DNA from: Bufo bufo
Taxonomy: Eukaryota; Chordata; Amphibia; Anura; Bufonidae
Direction of reading: 5' to 3'
Assembly: GCF_905171765.1 (NCBI RefSeq)
Contig: NC_053390.1
Location: 509,257,444 to 509,321,443, forward strand
Length of the DNA stretch: 64,000 bases
How positions within the stretch are numbered: position 1 is the first letter of the stretch; each line of letters begins with the position of its first letter. The position numbers were made by a program, and so were the translations under genes. The notes beneath the pieces are model-generated. The model was not told the origin of the DNA. It did no database searches and saw nothing but the letters and a program-made list of their open reading frames with translations. Shown piece by piece: positions 21,560 to 32,735 of the stretch.

Positions 21560-23140
21560 TTACTCCTGGGGGACTTCTCTGTAGGCAAATAGTAAGTGAG
21601 GCAGATACCGCTCCCAGTCCTTCCCTTGCAACCCCACAAAGGTCTTTAGCATCTGTTTCAACGTCCCGTTGAAGTGCTCACACAGGCCGTTTGTTTGTGG
21701 GTGGTAAGGGCTGGCCACGATATGATTCACCTGTATTTTCCTGCAGAGTCCCTGCATCAGCTCAGACATAAACTGTGGTCCTTGGTCGCTGAGAAGCTTT
21801 GCTGGGGACCCCACTCTTGTGAAGATCCCAAGCAGGGAGTCCGCAACTTTGTCTGCCCTAATGGAAGACAATGCCACTGCTTCGGGGTAGCGAGCGGCGT
21901 AATCCACCACGGTCAAGATGAATAGTTTGCCTGAACTGCTGGGGATGGCCAATGGACCAATAATGTCCACCGCCACTCTCCGGAAAGGTTCGTCAATTAC
22001 AGGCAAGGGATTCAGCGGAGTTCTGTGACCATCTCCAGCTTTGCCAAGTTGCTGGCAGGCGTCACAGGACCTACAGTAATTTGCTATGTTCATTCCGATG
22101 CCAGGCCAGAAAAAATTCTGCATCACCCGGGATTTTGTCTTTGTTATTCCCAGGTGACTAGCTAAGGGGATCTCATGAGCCACTTGCAGTAATTGTCCCC
22201 TGAACTGCACAGGTACAATGAGCTGCCTTTTGAGTGGCCCCACCCTACTGTCACTGCGGAAAGTGTCCTCTTTATACAGCTTCCCGTTGTCCCAATACAC
22301 CTTGTATTTATCTCCCTCTACGGGAGTGTTGGCAGCTAAGCCTCTCAGCTGCTCCAAACTAGGGTCATCCCGCAGGGCCTGCTCAAAGGCGGCACTACAA
22401 GTCCCAGCCAGCTGTCCTGTGGCAAACAATGACAGCTGCTGAGGCTCTGAAGCGGCTGAGTCCACTGAGGCAGAACAGGTGGACATGGACACTTCCACCT
22501 GCTCTTCCCCGATGGACTGATCCACTGCAGCCTTTGCAGCACTGCGAGTGACAGGCAAAACAGGTACAACAATATTATCACATTCAACATTTCCATCACT
22601 TGAATCGGATAAATATACATCTGTTACCTGTGTACATACACCTGCAATCCCTTCCACATCTCCTGTCTTAGGAGAACTGCTCCCACACACCCCACTTCCC
22701 ACCTCCCTCTGTCCATCCCCAAGGTGATCTGGTGTTATACAACCATCCTCATACAGTACCTCGGTATGTCTAGGGGGTTCTGTTAGGATGGGTGAGTCCT
22801 GTGTGCTTTCAGGGAAAACATAGCACGAGACCAATCGTTCCAGGTCAGTGCCTAACAAAACGTTGGTAGGGATCTCCGCAGAGACCCCAACTTCTCTTAC
22901 TCCACTTCCAGCTTCCCAATCAAGAAAGACACGAGCAAGGGGAACATTGGGACTCGTCCCCCCAACTCCAGTGATTGTGAGACTTTTGCCTGGAATAAGA
23001 TCCTTGTCGTCCACTAGTTCGGGCCGGACTAGTGTGACCTCTGTGCCGGTGTCGTGGAAGCCCGTGGTGCACAGGTTGCCCACAGTAACAGCCTGTAGGT
23101 TGTCTGTGTTGCTCTTAGCACTCCCACTCACCAACAGCAT
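21560..23140 (-). pseudogene. protease-integrase frame (526 codons open)
   Basis: The frame starts in the gag/pol junction. The protease shows FHDTGTEVTLV (DTG active site, about residue 30) and VPTNVLLGTDL-like flap sequence (near residue 90). After an acidic linker with PVTRSAAKAA, the integrase shows the HHCC finger (HEIPLASHLGI, CRSCDACQQ). The DDE core follows: VAVDIIGPL, LLSDQGPQF and NGLCEHFNGTL. The single stop before the C-terminal region is one base from a Ser codon. It is well preserved compared with the element at 1877. No RT lies between protease and integrase. Confidence 0.9.
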
Positions 23141-24255
23141 GGCTGATGGGTTGCTGGCAGGCTTGCCAGGTGGCGCTGACTTTTTCTTCTCAGGACAGGC
23201 GTTGCTAAGATGTCCTGGCTTGCCGCACGCATATCACGTGCGCACGTCTGTAGGTGCTGGCTTGAATCCGGCAGTTCCAGGTGCTGGTCGGTTGAAGCGT
23301 TGCTTTGCTGGGGATCAATATTTCTCTCTTCTCAAATGGGAGAAGGAATAGCCGTGGGCTTCAGGTGTCACCTTGGCAAGATATTCATCGGCTAAGTCTG
23401 CGGCCTCGGCAGCTGTTGCTGGCTTACGCTCCTCCACATACTTCTTGATGTCTGGGTATTTGTGGAACATTTCATAGAACTGCTCTAGGACCATCAACTC
23501 TCTCAGGGCCGCACGGGTGACAACAGTCCTTTCGTCAGCCCATTGATCGAACAACCTGTATAGGTTGCTCGTCGCATCAGCAAAGGAGTCGGCAGGTCCC
23601 TTTTCCATGGACCTAAACTTCCTACTGTAGACCTCTGGCGTCAACTGATATTTTTTAATAATAGCATCCTTACGGGCCTGATAATCATTGTCCTTTTCAG
23701 GTGGTACCTGGCCCACTGCGACTCGGGCAGTTTATGGTAACGACAGGTTTTCTCAAAAGACAGCAAGAAAACCTCAATGTCACAGTTCTCCTCCATAACT
23801 GGAAATTTGGTCCTTGCAACTAGAGGTATCTCTCCGCCCACAGCGGGTTGATCTGACTGCTGATGCTGCAGTTTTGCCATCTCCAGTTCATACCGTCGGG
23901 CAGCCTCACGTTCTTTCCTCTCAGCCTCCCACTTAGCACTGATGAAACTCAAGTACATCTCAGGACTGGACTGGCTTAATTTTTCCAGCATTGCTTGTAA
24001 TCCAGTTGAGTATAGAAAAGAGGAATGCAGTCCAGGGCTGCTGTGCTGGAGCCAGGCTCAGCACTGGTTCCCTCCTGCTGGGGCGTATCAGACACAGTTG
24101 TACTCAGAGGGGGTGAGACTTGACCCCTCAATGCACATAACTCCTGGATAAGGACAGTCTTATTCTTTCCATATACATCGATGCCTTTATGCTCGCACAG
24201 AATTATGACATCAGCCATGCTCATGGAGTCATAATTCACTGATTCGGCCATCATT
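23141..24255 (-). pseudogene. gag of second Gmr1-like element
   Basis: Starts MAESVNYDSMSMADVIIL near 24252. A charged helical region follows (AKWEAERKEREAARRYELEM), then FLLSFEKTCRYHKLPESQWA. Near 23700 a deletion with frame change joins SQWARY to PPEKDNDYQ. The SCAN-like capsid part follows (LTPEVYSRKFRSMEKGPADS, FDQWADERTVV). The zinc knuckle reads *YACGKPGHLSNACPEKK; the TGA falls where the first Cys is expected near 23235. Together these defects inactivate the gene. Confidence 0.85.
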
Positions 24256-24419
24256 TCCAAACAAAAGATAGGACAGAAAAACAAGAGAAAGGGGAGGGTA
24301 CTGTTCGTGAATTATCACTATAGAAAAACTAATGCACTGTGCTTTTTCTTCCAAGTTACATTTATAACTCATGCACTAATGTTCTAAGCATACAGAACAT
24401 TCCGCAGCTGCCAACCAGT

Positions 24420-25728
24420 TGTCACGAACGTACCTGTATGCAGACGGATACCGCACGTGACAAGGGGTGGTTGACTTCCGGTTAACCCTTTATAGATACA
24501 ATTCAGTATACTGCCACCACGTGTTTTAACGGCACACGAACTGACTACTGGTCACTCACCCTCACGCAGATCAGGGAATGAACCAGGTACCGCTTGCTGA
24601 CCGATCGCAATCGTTCAGCCAAGCAACAATCAAAATGACCTTTCTCACACAAAATGGTAATGTTACTCTCTTCAGAGACAGGATTCATTAATTCCTTTGC
24701 TTAGAACACGGAAGACTTAGCAAATAAGATTTTTCAATCTTTTAATTAAAGTTAAACAGAAAAACAGTGCATATATACATTTACAGAAAAAGGACTATTC
24801 TAGATAATAATAATTCAAGGTGATAGTAATTCAGGACAGTTAAAATAAAAGGGATAATGGATGAAAGGTTTACTTAGGTTCCTCTGTTTTAGTCCTTGAA
24901 GCCGTTGTGCAATCCGATTGGTATAATAATAATATCAGTGGACCCTGAGCACTGACATTCAGAATGCGATACAAATCCAGGTGTTAAGGCAAGGCAGGGT
25001 TGCCATACAATGCCCTGACAGCATCTTATAACAGTTCTAAAACAGGAGGTGCGAGCAATTCTGCCCACCAATGGTACGAACGTGTGGGCAGGATCGAGAA
25101 GGTGTCAGCAAGGTTTATGACCCACCTAAGGTCAGCCCAGAATGTCCTTATTTTGGCTGAGCCCACAGTTCTGTGGAACCACTAAATACAGCTATGACAT
25201 TTAGGTATTAATTACCCTTATGATTTTACAAGTCTAACAAGACCAAACTTGACTCTGCTGGGGCTTCTGGTTCTCCAGGACTGCTTAAAGATGGCTTTTC
25301 AGCCTTCCAAGGGCACAAGAACATACTGTTTGACATCTCCATGATCGCACTGGTCAACGGAAGTTGAATCCAGACGTAGCCAGTGCAGAATATGCCTACA
25401 ACCAGAGATATGAAAAATGACTACCTTTGAGTTCCTCAAAGGTTCAATAGGTTGCTTTCCCAGCTCTCTCTGGTTCCCTGCTGTGACTGTAGTCAAAATG
25501 TCTGGCTAATATTATGCCAGAATCCAGTATTTTATGATGAGCCTCGGCAGGGGTGCTTTTGAAGCTCCCATCCTTATCTTTATGATGGGGAAGTGTCATT
25601 TTAAATTACTAGGACACAGCTCCAAGCAAGGGAATATTTCTCTTTTAAAGCAGAATAAAGGGGGCCTCTAGGTCTGTGAGTGTGTGTGTATTTAAAAAGG
25701 GGACTCTACTTGGGGTACCCTCGTCACA
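24420..25728 (-). repeat. 5' LTR of second Gmr1-like element (1309 bp)
   Basis: On the minus strand it begins TGTGACGAGGGTACCCC and ends GGTACGTTCGTGACA, with gag about 170 bases beyond. A piece of the same LTR (326 bases of its 3' side) is at 43457-43782. The right flank is ATTAC; no partner duplication is available because the other end is lost. Confidence 0.85.
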
Positions 25729-26200
25729 ATTACCATATAAAATACCATGTTAGATTTGAAGAGGGGCTGTGTACTAAAGGCTAAAATAGGCTGTGTCTGT
25801 AAAGTGTTAAGGACCATTTTAGTTCTGTCAGTTGAGGCTATGTAGCTATTTGAGTCCTTGTTGGTGCTAGTTATATATTTTTTTTGTGCATTATTTTCAG
25901 TTAAATAGAAACCCTGGCAGCAACAGTGAGTGTGATAAAATAACAAAAGAAGTCATACTTACCACTTGTTTCCCCTGCTGCTTCCAGCATCCCACACCAG
26001 TTCTTCCCGAAGGTGTTTGTTCTGCTGGCTGCAGTGGTGACGGTCCATGCACACCACATCACTGTTGCAGCTAGTCACTTGCTACAGAAGTCACGTTCCA
26101 TGTATTGCTGAGGCCAGTGATTGGCTACAAGGTGACCTGGTACACTACTAGTTGGTCGAGGTTACCTTACCTCTGCTATGAACAAATACTCTGCAAATAT
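25729..26200. other. no recognised feature
   Basis: Unique-looking sequence between the LTR and a MITE. Short frames show no family resemblance. Confidence 0.4.
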
Positions 26201-26202
26201 CT

Positions 26203-26400
26203 TAAGCTATATTCACACAACAGTGAGAAAAATAGTCAGAAAAAAATTGGTTCATTTTTCACGTTTTTTATTTCACGGATGCCTTTCTGAAAAATGGCCA
26301 TTCACAACAGCCCTCTTGACTTCGATAGGTGCTGATGGGCTGTGAAAAATGACAAAATAATATATTTCCTATTTTGATGGCCAGTATTCACAGTCTGTTA
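26203..26400. mobile_element. MITE, left part (split by the LINE)
   Basis: CTATATTCACACAACAGTGAG at the left pairs with CACTTTCGTGTGAATAAAGCC at 32711-32731, so the LINE at 26419-32663 landed inside one MITE. The interior has GTGAAAAATG in both orientations. Confidence 0.7.
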
Positions 26401-26518
26401 AAAAAATTGATTGTTCTGGGGGGCGGAGCTAGCGCCGGACGGAGATGGCTGCATAGTCCACAGCTCTCCTAAGAGGTTTGCTCATAACACCAGCTACCAG
26501 CAGCAATTTCGGGCGAGA

Positions 26519-27604
26519 ATGGTTAAAATTGGTAATCCAAAGCAAGGTGAACACTCCACCACCTCTAAAAACCAAATTCCCCCTGGAGATATGGAGAAAT
26601 TCCTTAAAAAGGCAGCTACAACGGTCGCGCAGAGAGAAGCCAAGATGGCGCCGACACCACAAGCAAAAGCGCAGAAGCGTGCTCCGGTTCTCTCGGAGGG
26701 GGAAAGTGAAACGGAGGACTCGCAGGCCAGTACTGACCTTCCCCTCACCAGAGAATACCTGGACCGAGCCCTGAGCAGGGTCATGGAGCCCATTCTCACA
26801 GAAATTTCTGCGTTCAGACAAGAGGTAAAGCACATCGGCGATCGGGTTGAAGTCGTGGAGTCACAACAATCAGCGTCCCTAAACCACCAAGCCGCAATGA
26901 CAGATGCCCTAAGCCGATGCTCAACTTACCTGAACGGGCTTCACAATATGATCGAAGATCAAGAAAACAGAGGGCGCCGCAATAACTTAAGGATCCGCGG
27001 GATACCAGAAGCGATATTACCAGGAGACATTTCGGCAACTGTCCTCAATATCTGCGGCTCTCTGCTGGGGCCTGACTTCCCACAAGAAGTGGTCATAGAA
27101 CGGGCGCATAGGGCCCTCCGCCCGAAACCCAAGCCCTCTGACCCACCCAGAGACATCATCTGTAAGTTTCAGAATTTTCCGGTCAAGTCCGCCATCTTGG
27201 AGGCAGCTCGTAACACTGCAGATTTATCTTATGAGGACTTTAAACTTGAAATATACCAAGACTTGGCCCCCTCTACCTTGAAGAAACGCCGAGCACTGAA
27301 GCCCTTGACTGATTGGCTCCGGTCTAATAAAGTCCTTTATCGCTGGTCCTATCCATTTGGACTTTCATTCTCCTTCTCTGGGAAAAAAGTATTCATCACA
27401 TCCTTCACTGACCTGTTTGCTACTTACGACATCCTAAACATCGATCCCTTACCAATTGAGAACTGGGAGCTCTATCAAGACCTGAGAGATCTTCCAGAAC
27501 TTCCCAAAATAGTTCCTTTTGAGGTCCCACGTACCCCGAAGAACTCCAGATCCAGGAAAAGAGGATTACAGTTTACACCAAGAAGCCTCTCCCAAGACCA
27601 TTAG
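26519..27604 (+). CDS. LINE ORF1 protein (L1-type RNA-binding chaperone)
   Basis: Intact frame of 361 residues from ATG 26519; upstream in-frame codons belong to the 5' untranslated part and flank. A basic, Ser/Glu-rich N-terminus precedes a predicted coiled coil at about residues 80-150. The RRM-like domain begins at RRNNLRIRGIPE (residues 153-164), with ERAHRALRPKPK near 225. The C-terminal domain follows, with YEDFKLEIYQDLAPSTLKKR. The order matches L1 ORF1 proteins, which form trimers that bind LINE RNA in the cytoplasm. No stop or shift is seen, unlike ORF2. Confidence 0.88.
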   Translation: MVKIGNPKQGEHSTTSKNQIPPGDMEKFLKKAATTVAQREAKMAPTPQAKAQKRAPVLSEGESETEDSQASTDLPLTREYLDRALSRVMEPILTEISAFRQEVKHIGDRVEVVESQQSASLNHQAAMTDALSRCSTYLNGLHNMIEDQENRGRRNNLRIRGIPEAILPGDISATVLNICGSLLGPDFPQEVVIERAHRALRPKPKPSDPPRDIICKFQNFPVKSAILEAARNTADLSYEDFKLEIYQDLAPSTLKKRRALKPLTDWLRSNKVLYRWSYPFGLSFSFSGKKVFITSFTDLFATYDILNIDPLPIENWELYQDLRDLPELPKIVPFEVPRTPKNSRSRKRGLQFTPRSLSQDH

Positions 27605-28025
27605 CCTAAGTTACAGTAATTCCTCTCAGTATGATTGGGACTTTATATTGCTTTACCTTTGTCCTTTTCTCTCCTGAGTAGGTCCCGGAATGTTTGTTTA
27701 CTAACTTGTTATTATCGGCAATGCTGCTTAAATGTATATTCCTGTTTAATTGCTCAGGTAGACTCTCTCCCTCTGATAATTTACTGGCCCTAGCTGAGGT
27801 GTTATATGACCTCTTTCTCGGTCACAAGACCACATTTCCCCCTCATGTATGTAGCATATACATGTATGCTTAGTTCCTTATTGTTTGTTATTTCTTGTTC
27901 TGTTCCATATTCTTACCCTGTTTCTTCCCCAAGGTACGAGACACTCCTATCCACTACACGTGATCATTGCTGCATTCTGATACTGGCTGTATATCTAGAG
28001 ACGAGAACGCTTGACACCCTCTTAC
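27605..28025 (+). other. LINE inter-ORF spacer
   Basis: Non-coding T-rich stretch between ORF1 and the solo LTR; the continuation after the LTR is 28990-29043. Confidence 0.6.
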
Positions 28026-28984
28026 TGTCACGGCCATGCCCATGACCGTGACTCCTTTACCGCATGCAGTTGCCTGCGGTTTTGTATGGGTGTTCAACCA
28101 CGGGTGAGGGCCGCTTGTCTGTGGCCTCACTTGTGGTTGCCGCGGGCAACCAGTGTTGTATTTTGCAGCAGAGCAGCCTGAGCGTCGCTAGGCAGCTTGC
28201 TGCCCTGGCATGCGGTCACACCTAGCTACCTTTATGTTAGGTGTGTGTATGTTATGCACGTTGTATGTATTGTGTGCACTTCCCATTTATGTGTCTTTCC
28301 CTTCTGTGGTACTGGAAGGGTTGACTTCCTTCCCAGTGTGTGTGTGATGTCACTGGGTGTGTCCAACCCTTGGGTGTGGCAACTTGGGCCTATATAGACC
28401 CTCTCTCTAGCAGGGCTCAGTAGGTTGCTTCAGTCTTGCTAGCTGAAGCAGCCTCCTGTGTTTTCCATCCGCCTGTGAGAGCCACCACTGTGGTCATAGT
28501 TTATGTTTATGTTTTCCTGTACTATTTAGTGCTGCCATGTATCTGGGTTCCGGTGTGTGGATATGTTTGTGCTTACGTCTGTCTGCTATTTGTGGACTTC
28601 AGCTTTCCTGCACACGGATCCAGTCAGCAGGGCTGTGGCAGGTGGCTGGAACTAGTGCAGCACCTGCCATATACATAGGCTGTTTATGTTTCCCCTTTTC
28701 CAGCAGCTTGGCCGTTGAGACTCCTGCTCCTCCGTGCTTAGGAGGAGTGGGTTGTCTTACTCAGCTCCTAGCTTAGGGCCATCTTGAGGGCTAGCAGGGA
28801 CTTCTAGGTTCCGGAGCATGAGCCCTCCTACCATCAAGGTTGGCTCATGTAGCTAGGAGTCAGGGTCAGGTTAGGGATGCGTTTAGGAGGTGACCTGCTC
28901 CCTAATCCTGTCTTCTTGGTCAAGCAGCCATTACATCACCTGGCTCCACACGGCTGAGGATTTCCCCCATCCTCAGCCGTGACA
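28026..28984 (+). mobile_element. solo LTR (959 bp) inside the LINE
   Basis: Begins TGTCACGGCCATGCC and ends CAGCCGTGACA. A 5-base target duplication CTTAC is at 28021-28025 and 28985-28989. A TATA-like CCTATATAGACC near 28388 sets + orientation. No internal retroviral genes remain, so LTR-LTR recombination is inferred. Its 3' part is similar, in reverse orientation, to the LTRs at 34550 and 36681. Confidence 0.92.
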
Positions 28985-29043
28985 CTTACTCTCTTGGAGG
29001 AGACATCACCGGCATAGAGGTAATTACACCTACACTTCACAGT

Positions 29044-32000
29044 ATGGCTGATTTACACATTGCTTCTTACAATGTCAAGGGCTTTCACTCCCCTTCTAAA
29101 AGGAGTCAAGTTTTTGCCATTCTAAGGAAAGCCAAGGCTGAAGTGGTGTTCCTCCAAGAGACACATTATCGGTTCAATCGCTACCCCAACATGCAGTTTT
29201 CCTACTACTCTGACTGGTATCATTGTGGGGGCAATTCCTCTGCTTCATGTGGGGTTAGCATAGGCTTCCACAGAAAGATCCCATTTAAACTCACAGATCA
29301 AGTTCTGGACCCAGAGGGAAGGTATGTGCTGATCAAGGGCTCCATTGGCCAACAAATATACACCTTCATCAACATATATGGTCCTAACTCCAATCAACCC
29401 CAGTGGATAGCTAATCTAGTCCCAATTGTTAACCCTTTCAAAGAAGGGATTGTGATAATGGGAGGAGACTTAAATGTGGCCCTATTCCCTCAACTTGATA
29501 TATCTTCACACAGATCATCCCATTCAGGCAAATCCCTCAAATTCATCAGGAAAAACCTATGGGATCAGTCCATCAGTTATCTTCACCGGGTGGTAAATCG
29601 ATCTTCTCTATTTCCCAGATTGCTGCGCAATTCCGGGACTACTATAGTAACCTCTACAACCTTTCCCCCACTGAACTCACTGACAAGAGAACATCTGTTA
29701 TAGGAAGCTTCCTAGACTCATCCAAAGTGCCGTATCTTTCCCCAGATCAGAAATTAAAACTGGAAGCCCCTTTTTCCATCATAGAACTCAAGAACGCAAT
29801 GCTACAAATGCCAACTGGAAAGAGCCCAGGTCCAGATGGACTCCCACTTACATATTATAAAGCCTTTCAGAAAATTCTCCTCCCCCACCTTTTGAAGGTC
29901 TGTAACCAGTCCCTGTTAGGATGCCCACTTTCGAGAGACATGACCATGGCGCATATTACCCTTATACCAAAAGAAGGGAAAGACCCCAAACAATGCTCCA
30001 ACTACAGGCCCATATCCCTCCTAAACATAGACCTCAAGCTCCTAGCCAAGATGTTAGCAAACAGACTAGCCGTTCTTCTCCCCATCCTCATACATGGGGA
30101 CCAGGTTGGCTTTATCCGCGCAAGAGAAGGCAAAGATAACACATCCAGAGTGATTAATGTCATCTGCCATGCCAAGAGACTTTCTTCCCCTCTACTTCTC
30201 CTTAGTACTGACGCGGAGAAAGCGTTTGATAGGGTAAATTGGCAATATCTAAAGCTTACTCTTCAGAGATTCGGCCTTCCTGGTCCCTTTATACAGGCAA
30301 CTTTTGCCATGTATGAGCAGGCGTCAGCAAGAGTACAAGTTAATGGAAGCTTATCTGCCCCTTTCTTGATAAGCAATGGGACAAGACAAGGCTGCCCCCT
30401 CTCACCCCTTCTTTTTATATTGGCACTAGAACCTCTTCTTGCTAACATAAGAAGAGACGAGGAGATTTCAGGTCTATGTTTGGGATGCAGGGAGCAAAAA
30501 GTTGCAGCATTTGCTGATGACGTTCTCATGATGACGACTAACCCTAAAGTCTCCCTACCACGAATTCAAACCCACCTAAATAGCTTCAGTTCAGCTTCAG
30601 ACTTTAAAATCAATGCGGGCAAATCCCTAGTCCTTTGCATGGGGGTACCCCAATCTACAAAGAACCAGTTGATGGTAGACTCACCCTTTAACTGGTCCTC
30701 ACCTACTATCACATACTTAGGGGTCAAACTCAGCCCCAACATACATGATCTCTTTTCTCTCAACTATACCCCCCTAAGAAAATCCATTTTTGAAGCCATA
30801 GACAAATTGGCACAATCCAATCCAACTCTCTCTTGGTTCGGCCGCAAAAACCTCCTCGCATCCCTAATCCTTCCTCGACTAACCTACCTACAACAGGTAC
30901 TACCCATCACGGTTCCCAGACAATATTACGAGCAAATAGCCAAAAAGTTCAGAACCTTTATTTGGAACAGCAAAAAAGCAAGATTGTCGTTTTCTCTGCT
31001 TACTAGACCTAGACATGAAGGAGGGATCTGCTTGCCAAACCCAGAAACTTATGGCAGGGCTATCCTCCTCGCCCGAGTAGTGGCCTGGTTGCGGCCCTCC
31101 CCTCAATCGCTCTTAGTGGAAGCGGAAGTGGATATCTTAAAGAGATCCCCCAGAGCCCTGCTCCTTGGTTCCCAAACGATTATCCCAGGACAATTTACCC
31201 ATTACCCATTAATAAAAGCTGCTCTAGAGGCCTGGAAATGGTTCTTGTCCTCGCACTGCTCTATTCCATTTCCCTCCCCTCTCCTGACAGTAAAGGACAT
31301 TATTGATACAGCTCCCTCCACTTTAAGATCTGCTACCTCCCAAGGGCTTAAATCCTCATTATTACAAGTAAATGCCCTGGCACTACCTTCGGGTGATTGG
31401 ATGGACTACCAATCAACGAACGCTCTTCTAAATCGTCACCCATGCGATACCTTCACCATTACATACCTCAGAGCTTATTTAAAACAGCACATAAAAATAG
31501 GGGATTTGTATCGTCCCATAGTGTGGTTTGAATTGATCATCTCTTCTCATTCCTCACCCAAGAAACTCATCTCGATGATCCATAGCAAACTCCGCTCGCC
31601 ACCTATGCTTGCTAAACCATCATTCATTATTGGTTGGGAAAGAGATCTCAATATTGCGATTCCGTTCAACAGTCTCCCCAAACTTCTGAGTTTTCCCCAT
31701 GGGGCCTCCCGCTGCGTTCGGATTCAAGAGAATAATTATAAGATTCTCACCAGATGGTATAATACACCAGACAAAACATCACTATACTCTAACTCTGCTT
31801 CTGACGTCTGCTGGAGGTGTCAGGGGGAAAGAGGAACCTTCTTCCATATATGGTGGACCTGCCCTATCATCCACAAATGGTGGACAGAGATATTCGCCTA
31901 TTCAAACAGGATTTGTGGGACCTCTATCCAAATTTCCCCACAGCTGGCCCTCCTATCCCTTCCTTTAACTGATCAAATGGTGAAACTACCATATGTATTT

Positions 32001-32198
32001 GCCCAAATGCTAATAGCAGCGCGCCTCCTGCTCCCTAAGCACTGGCTTCAACCCCACATTCCAACCGTAGAAGACTGGATCCAAAAAATGGATCAAATTC
32101 ATAGGTTTGAAGAACTATCCTCATGGGAAATGCGATCTCATAGCACCTTTCTAAAGAAGTGGCTTCTTTGGTCAGTTTTCAGAAACCCCCAAAAGTAA
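29044..32198 (+). pseudogene. LINE ORF2 (endonuclease-RT), internally deleted
   Basis: ATG 29044 opens the APE-type endonuclease: IASYNVKGFHSPSKR, VVFLQETHY (catalytic Glu), INIYGPNS and GGDLNVAL. Near 29560 it jumps into another frame at the pre-RT region (ISQIAAQFRDYYSNLYNL), so about 200 residues including the endonuclease SDH motif are missing. From 29559 the RT frame stays open for 879 codons: NYRPISLLN, DAEKAFDRVNW, GTRQGCPLSPLLF, and FADD at 30510-30521. The C-terminal zinc knuckle CWRC-x8-H-x4-C is near residue 745 of that frame. RT is intact; the protein as a whole is not. Confidence 0.92.
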
Positions 32199-32663
32199 AC
32201 CGATATCCTACCTAACGACATCTCACTGCATGATTTAGGGGACTAACCTCTACACTAACTGATTTGCCTTTAGGAAGCCTTCTACCTTGGTGGCTATGGG
32301 GGATGGGAACTAATTCTGAGGGACAGACTAACATACATAAAAATTAGTCCCTCCCCCCCCCCCATGTAAATTGAGCCCTGTCTGGATTTGGCCCCTACAT
32401 GTGCCAGTACAAATGCAAGTATTGACCCAAAGCTATGCTGAACTAGTCTAATAACATGTTTTTCATTCTCCTCCATAAGGCTACTTCACCTGACAATGTA
32501 ATGCTTTTTGGTGTCTAGAATATGCAATTTAAACCAACGCTGTATTTCTAAGTGAAAATGCAATGTACTCATCTTTGATTCTAGAAAGGCCTGCGTGCCT
32601 CTACCTTGGTACCCTGTTACCCTTTGTTTACTGTTGGAAAACCAATAAAAATATAATAATAAA
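32199..32663 (+). other. LINE 3' untranslated region and tail
   Basis: Non-coding; ends CCAATAAAAATATAATAATA and an A run, with AATAAA near 32643. Confidence 0.75.
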
Positions 32664-32735
32664 AAAAAATTGATTGTTCTGAAACGGCTGTGTGATGCAC
32701 AGCCATTTTTCACTTTCGTGTGAATAAAGCCTTAA
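32664..32735. mobile_element. MITE, right part
   Basis: Resumes with the duplicated target site and ends CACTTTCGTGTGAATAAAGCC, the inverse of the end at 26203. Confidence 0.7.

Larger units (their letters stand above)
19516..25728 (-). mobile_element. second Gmr1-like Ty3/gypsy element (minus strand)
   Basis: Read on the minus strand: LTR (24420-25728), gag, protease, integrase, an inserted LTR-like block, then an RT fragment cut off at 19516. Protease and integrase are in the same frame and RT lies downstream of integrase, so this too has the PR-IN-RT order. The family differs from the element at 1877. RNase H and the 3' LTR are missing. Confidence 0.88.
26419..32663 (+). mobile_element. 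L1/Tx1-like LINE, full span, with nested solo LTR
   Basis: An 18-base target duplication, AAAAAATTGATTGTTCTG, lies at 26401-26418 and 32664-32681. It is preceded on the left by GTT, so the site fits the TT/AAAA preference of L1 endonuclease. The 5' end is GGGGGCGGAGC-like; the 3' end has AATAAA and an A-rich tail. It carries ORF1, then a solo LTR in the inter-ORF region, then ORF2 with an internal deletion. It is the largest element in the window and fairly young by its long open frames. Confidence 0.92.

Noticed and set aside
22218..23351. Plus-strand frames opposite the gypsy pol, up to 167 codons
   Set aside because: Shadows of the well-preserved minus-strand protease-integrase frame.
26411..26518. 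Longer ORF1 start upstream of 26519
   Set aside because: It begins with TTG inside the target duplication, outside the element; ATG 26519 is the first proper start.
26429..27159. Minus-strand frames opposite LINE ORF1
   Set aside because: Shadows of ORF1; no independent support.
28388..28400. TATA box of a host promoter
   Set aside because: It lies in a solo LTR with clear target duplication, so it is the LTR's own promoter.
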